Shown here: positions 5,588 through 6,525 of the stretch, piece after piece | Position numbering within the stretch: position 1 is the stretch's first letter | How the letters are laid out: every line of letters starts with the position of its first letter | Assembly (NCBI GenBank): GCA_031272615.1 | Contig: JAISTL010000270.1 | Span: 1 to 6,525 of the forward strand | Origin: Methylobacteriaceae bacterium | GTDB lineage: Bacteria > Pseudomonadota > Alphaproteobacteria > Rhizobiales > Beijerinckiaceae | Direction of reading: 5' to 3' | DNA length: 6,525 nt | Notes under the pieces: model-generated | Seen by the model: the letters and a program-made list of their open reading frames with translations, nothing else | Told to the model about the DNA's origin: nothing | Database searches by the model: none | Position numbers and translations under genes: made by a program

Positions 5588-5842
5588 ATGAACGATACGA
5601 TTGAGACCGCTTCGGTGGCGGCGGATCAACTGAAGAGCATTATCGAGAGAATCGAGCGGCTGGAAGAAGAGAAGGCCGGGATCGCCGGGGACATCCGCGA
5701 GATCTACGCCGAGGCCAAGGGCAACGGGTTCGATACCAAAGCCATCCGCAAAATCGTTTCGTTGCGGAAGCAGGACTTCTCTGAACGCAAGGAGGAAGAG
5801 GCGGTCCTGGAGCTCTACATGCAGGCGCTGGGCATGACCTGA
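5588..5842 (+). CDS. gapR: GapR family DNA-binding protein (DUF2312)
   Basis: The 84-residue protein matches the DUF2312/GapR family (Caulobacter GapR is 89 residues). GapR is a nucleoid-associated protein that binds overtwisted DNA ahead of replication and transcription, encircles it as a multimer and helps type II topoisomerases relieve positive supercoils. The sequence has a short variable start, then a long charged helix with family words: [17 protein letters not shown] (13-29), [20 protein letters not shown] (36-55) and the closing part with F64[14 protein letters not shown] before ALGM. Basic residues K45, K51, R54, K55 and R60 lie in the usual DNA-contact region. The ATG at 5588 has AGAGGA directly upstream (5578-5583); an in-frame TTG at 5564 has no such site and overlaps it. 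It is monocistronic and convergent with the Pro-rich gene, the two stop codons being 46 bases apart. Lys and Glu content is high, as expected for this family. Confidence 0.95.
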   Translation: MNDTIETASVAADQLKSIIERIERLEEEKAGIAGDIREIYAEAKGNGFDTKAIRKIVSLRKQDFSERKEEEAVLELYMQALGMT

Positions 5843-5888
5843 GGCGATTCCGGCGATTGTGCCCTGCTGCCGGCGCCGGGCGTTGCGT

Positions 5889-6525
5889 TCAGTGCCTGGG
5901 GACTTTCCACGGGACGCGGGCCGGGCGGTTGCCGAGGAAAACCGGAATCTGATGGACGGCAATTCTCTGCCGCATTTCCTGAATGGGCGCCGGAGCGCCG
6001 GGCACATAACGCTCGGTATTGAGCCGGGAGAACACGGCATAAGGCTGAGCATCGGGCAGCTTTTCAACGGTTTCTGTTTGCGGGGCGGGCCCGGCGGTTT
6101 CAGCCGGGGGGGCGTCGACGATCGGTTGCGGAACCGCGGCCGCATCGTTTGCTTCAGGCGCCGGGGGAACGTTGTCCGTTTGCGCAGGCGCCGGGACAAC
6201 ATTGGTTTCAGGCGCGGCATGGGTTCCGGATGCCGGGGTGTCGTTCATGACGGCGGCGAGGCTGCGGGACGGCCCGGCGGGCTGTTCCGATGGGGATGCT
6301 TCAGTGACGGCGGGTGATGTTGCCGGTGAGTCTTCAGTATCGCCGGCGGACTCCCGAACCGGCGGCAACCGGAAGAAATCCTGAATGGCCGGGTTGGCGG
6401 TGAGCGACAAACCCGTCGTCTCCTGGAACTGCGGAGCGTAGGCCAGCAAACCGGGACGCAGCGGCGGCAACGGTGATGACGCGGCCAGAGCCGGGGCCGG
6501 TTCGGCGGGCGGTTGCCGCCGGGGC
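5889..6525 (-). CDS. Pro/Ala-rich protein, C-terminal part (5' end beyond right edge)
   Basis: The frame is open from the stop at 5889 to the right edge, giving the last 211 residues; the true start is outside the window. I do not recognise the family. The first visible part (PALAASSPLPPLRPGLLAYAPQF) is followed by a modest ordered patch with IQDFFRLPPV. A long low-complexity region rich in Pro, Ala, Glu and Thr follows, with degenerate repeats such as APETNVVP, APAQTDNVPP and APEANDAAAVP, probably disordered. The last 50 or so residues look more ordered: PYAVFSRLNTERYVPG, then EMRQRIAVHQIPVFLG and a basic end. Such a linker is common in envelope-spanning or scaffold proteins, but no membrane helix or lipobox is visible here. 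I prefer this frame over overlapping plus-strand frames because its codon use and C-terminal sequence look protein-like. It converges with gapR. Confidence 0.68.
   Translation of the reverse strand, partial: PRRQPPAEPAPALAASSPLPPLRPGLLAYAPQFQETTGLSLTANPAIQDFFRLPPVRESAGDTEDSPATSPAVTEASPSEQPAGPSRSLAAVMNDTPASGTHAAPETNVVPAPAQTDNVPPAPEANDAAAVPQPIVDAPPAETAGPAPQTETVEKLPDAQPYAVFSRLNTERYVPGAPAPIQEMRQRIAVHQIPVFLGNRPARVPWKVPRH
6151..6216 (-). repeat. Degenerate repeat within the Pro/Ala-rich gene
   Basis: The plus strand shows CAGGCGCCGGG followed by an AACGTTGTCC-like block, then again CAGGCGCCGGG followed by ACAACATTGG, then CAGGCGCGGC, spaced by about 25-33 bases. In the protein these give the AP...T.NV.P repeats. 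It is imperfect and most likely arose by slippage in a disordered linker. Confidence 0.45.

Noticed and set aside
5870..5879. Palindrome CCGGCGCCGG between the convergent gapR and Pro-rich genes
   Set aside because: Too short for a bidirectional terminator, no T-tract on either side; common in GC-rich DNA.
5507..6220. Minus-strand frame of 237 codons crossing gapR and the Pro-rich gene
   Set aside because: Overlaps gapR fully in antisense and is out of frame with the Pro-rich gene; Arg/Pro-rich noise.
5859..6317. Plus-strand frame of 152 codons opposite the Pro-rich gene
   Set aside because: Gly/Arg-rich mirror of a Pro/Ala-rich frame, no ribosome site, no recognisable domain.
1..6525. CRISPR array, tRNA or rRNA
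   Set aside because: No regularly spaced identical repeats, no cloverleaf sequence and no rRNA-like conserved stretch were seen on either strand.

Overview
The window looks like an alphaproteobacterial chromosome segment. Its core part is GC-rich (2401-2460 counts 42 G/C in 60). It carries a gapR (DUF2312) gene, a family essentially confined to Alphaproteobacteria, and a pyk / DUF1036 / N-formylglutamate amidohydrolase cluster that I recall as typical of that class. I cannot name the genus. No tRNA, rRNA or CRISPR array was seen.

Left part (1-1750), accessory: the first 30 codons of a transposase that resembles the IS256 family run off the left edge on the minus strand. Two minus-strand genes of unnamed families follow (277-774 and 872-1558). 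The second has a well-supported GTG start and lies behind a sigma70-like promoter (TTGACA, 17-base spacer, TACAAG) in an AT-rich patch (1681-1740 has only 15 G/C in 60). The composition, the insertion sequence and the unnamed genes suggest acquired DNA placed 3' of the core pyk operon.

Centre (1920-4796), core metabolism: a secreted DUF1036 protein and pyruvate kinase form a minus-strand operon with an ATGA stop/start overlap, DUF1036 first. The pyruvate kinase has the Leu/Gln/Lys/Leu residue set of potassium-independent enzymes. A plus-strand N-formylglutamate amidohydrolase family gene diverges from this operon across a gap of about 260 bases.

Right part (4797-6525): a small lipoprotein with a glycine-zipper-like segment, a His run and a Tyr/Arg-rich tail has its own promoter and a strong intrinsic terminator. 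Next comes gapR, for an overtwisted-DNA-binding nucleoid protein. Convergent with gapR is the 3' part of a Pro/Ala-rich, probably largely disordered protein that runs off the right edge.

No completely new multi-gene system can be proved from sequence alone. The most open questions are the two unnamed accessory genes next to the insertion sequence and the unusual small lipoprotein.
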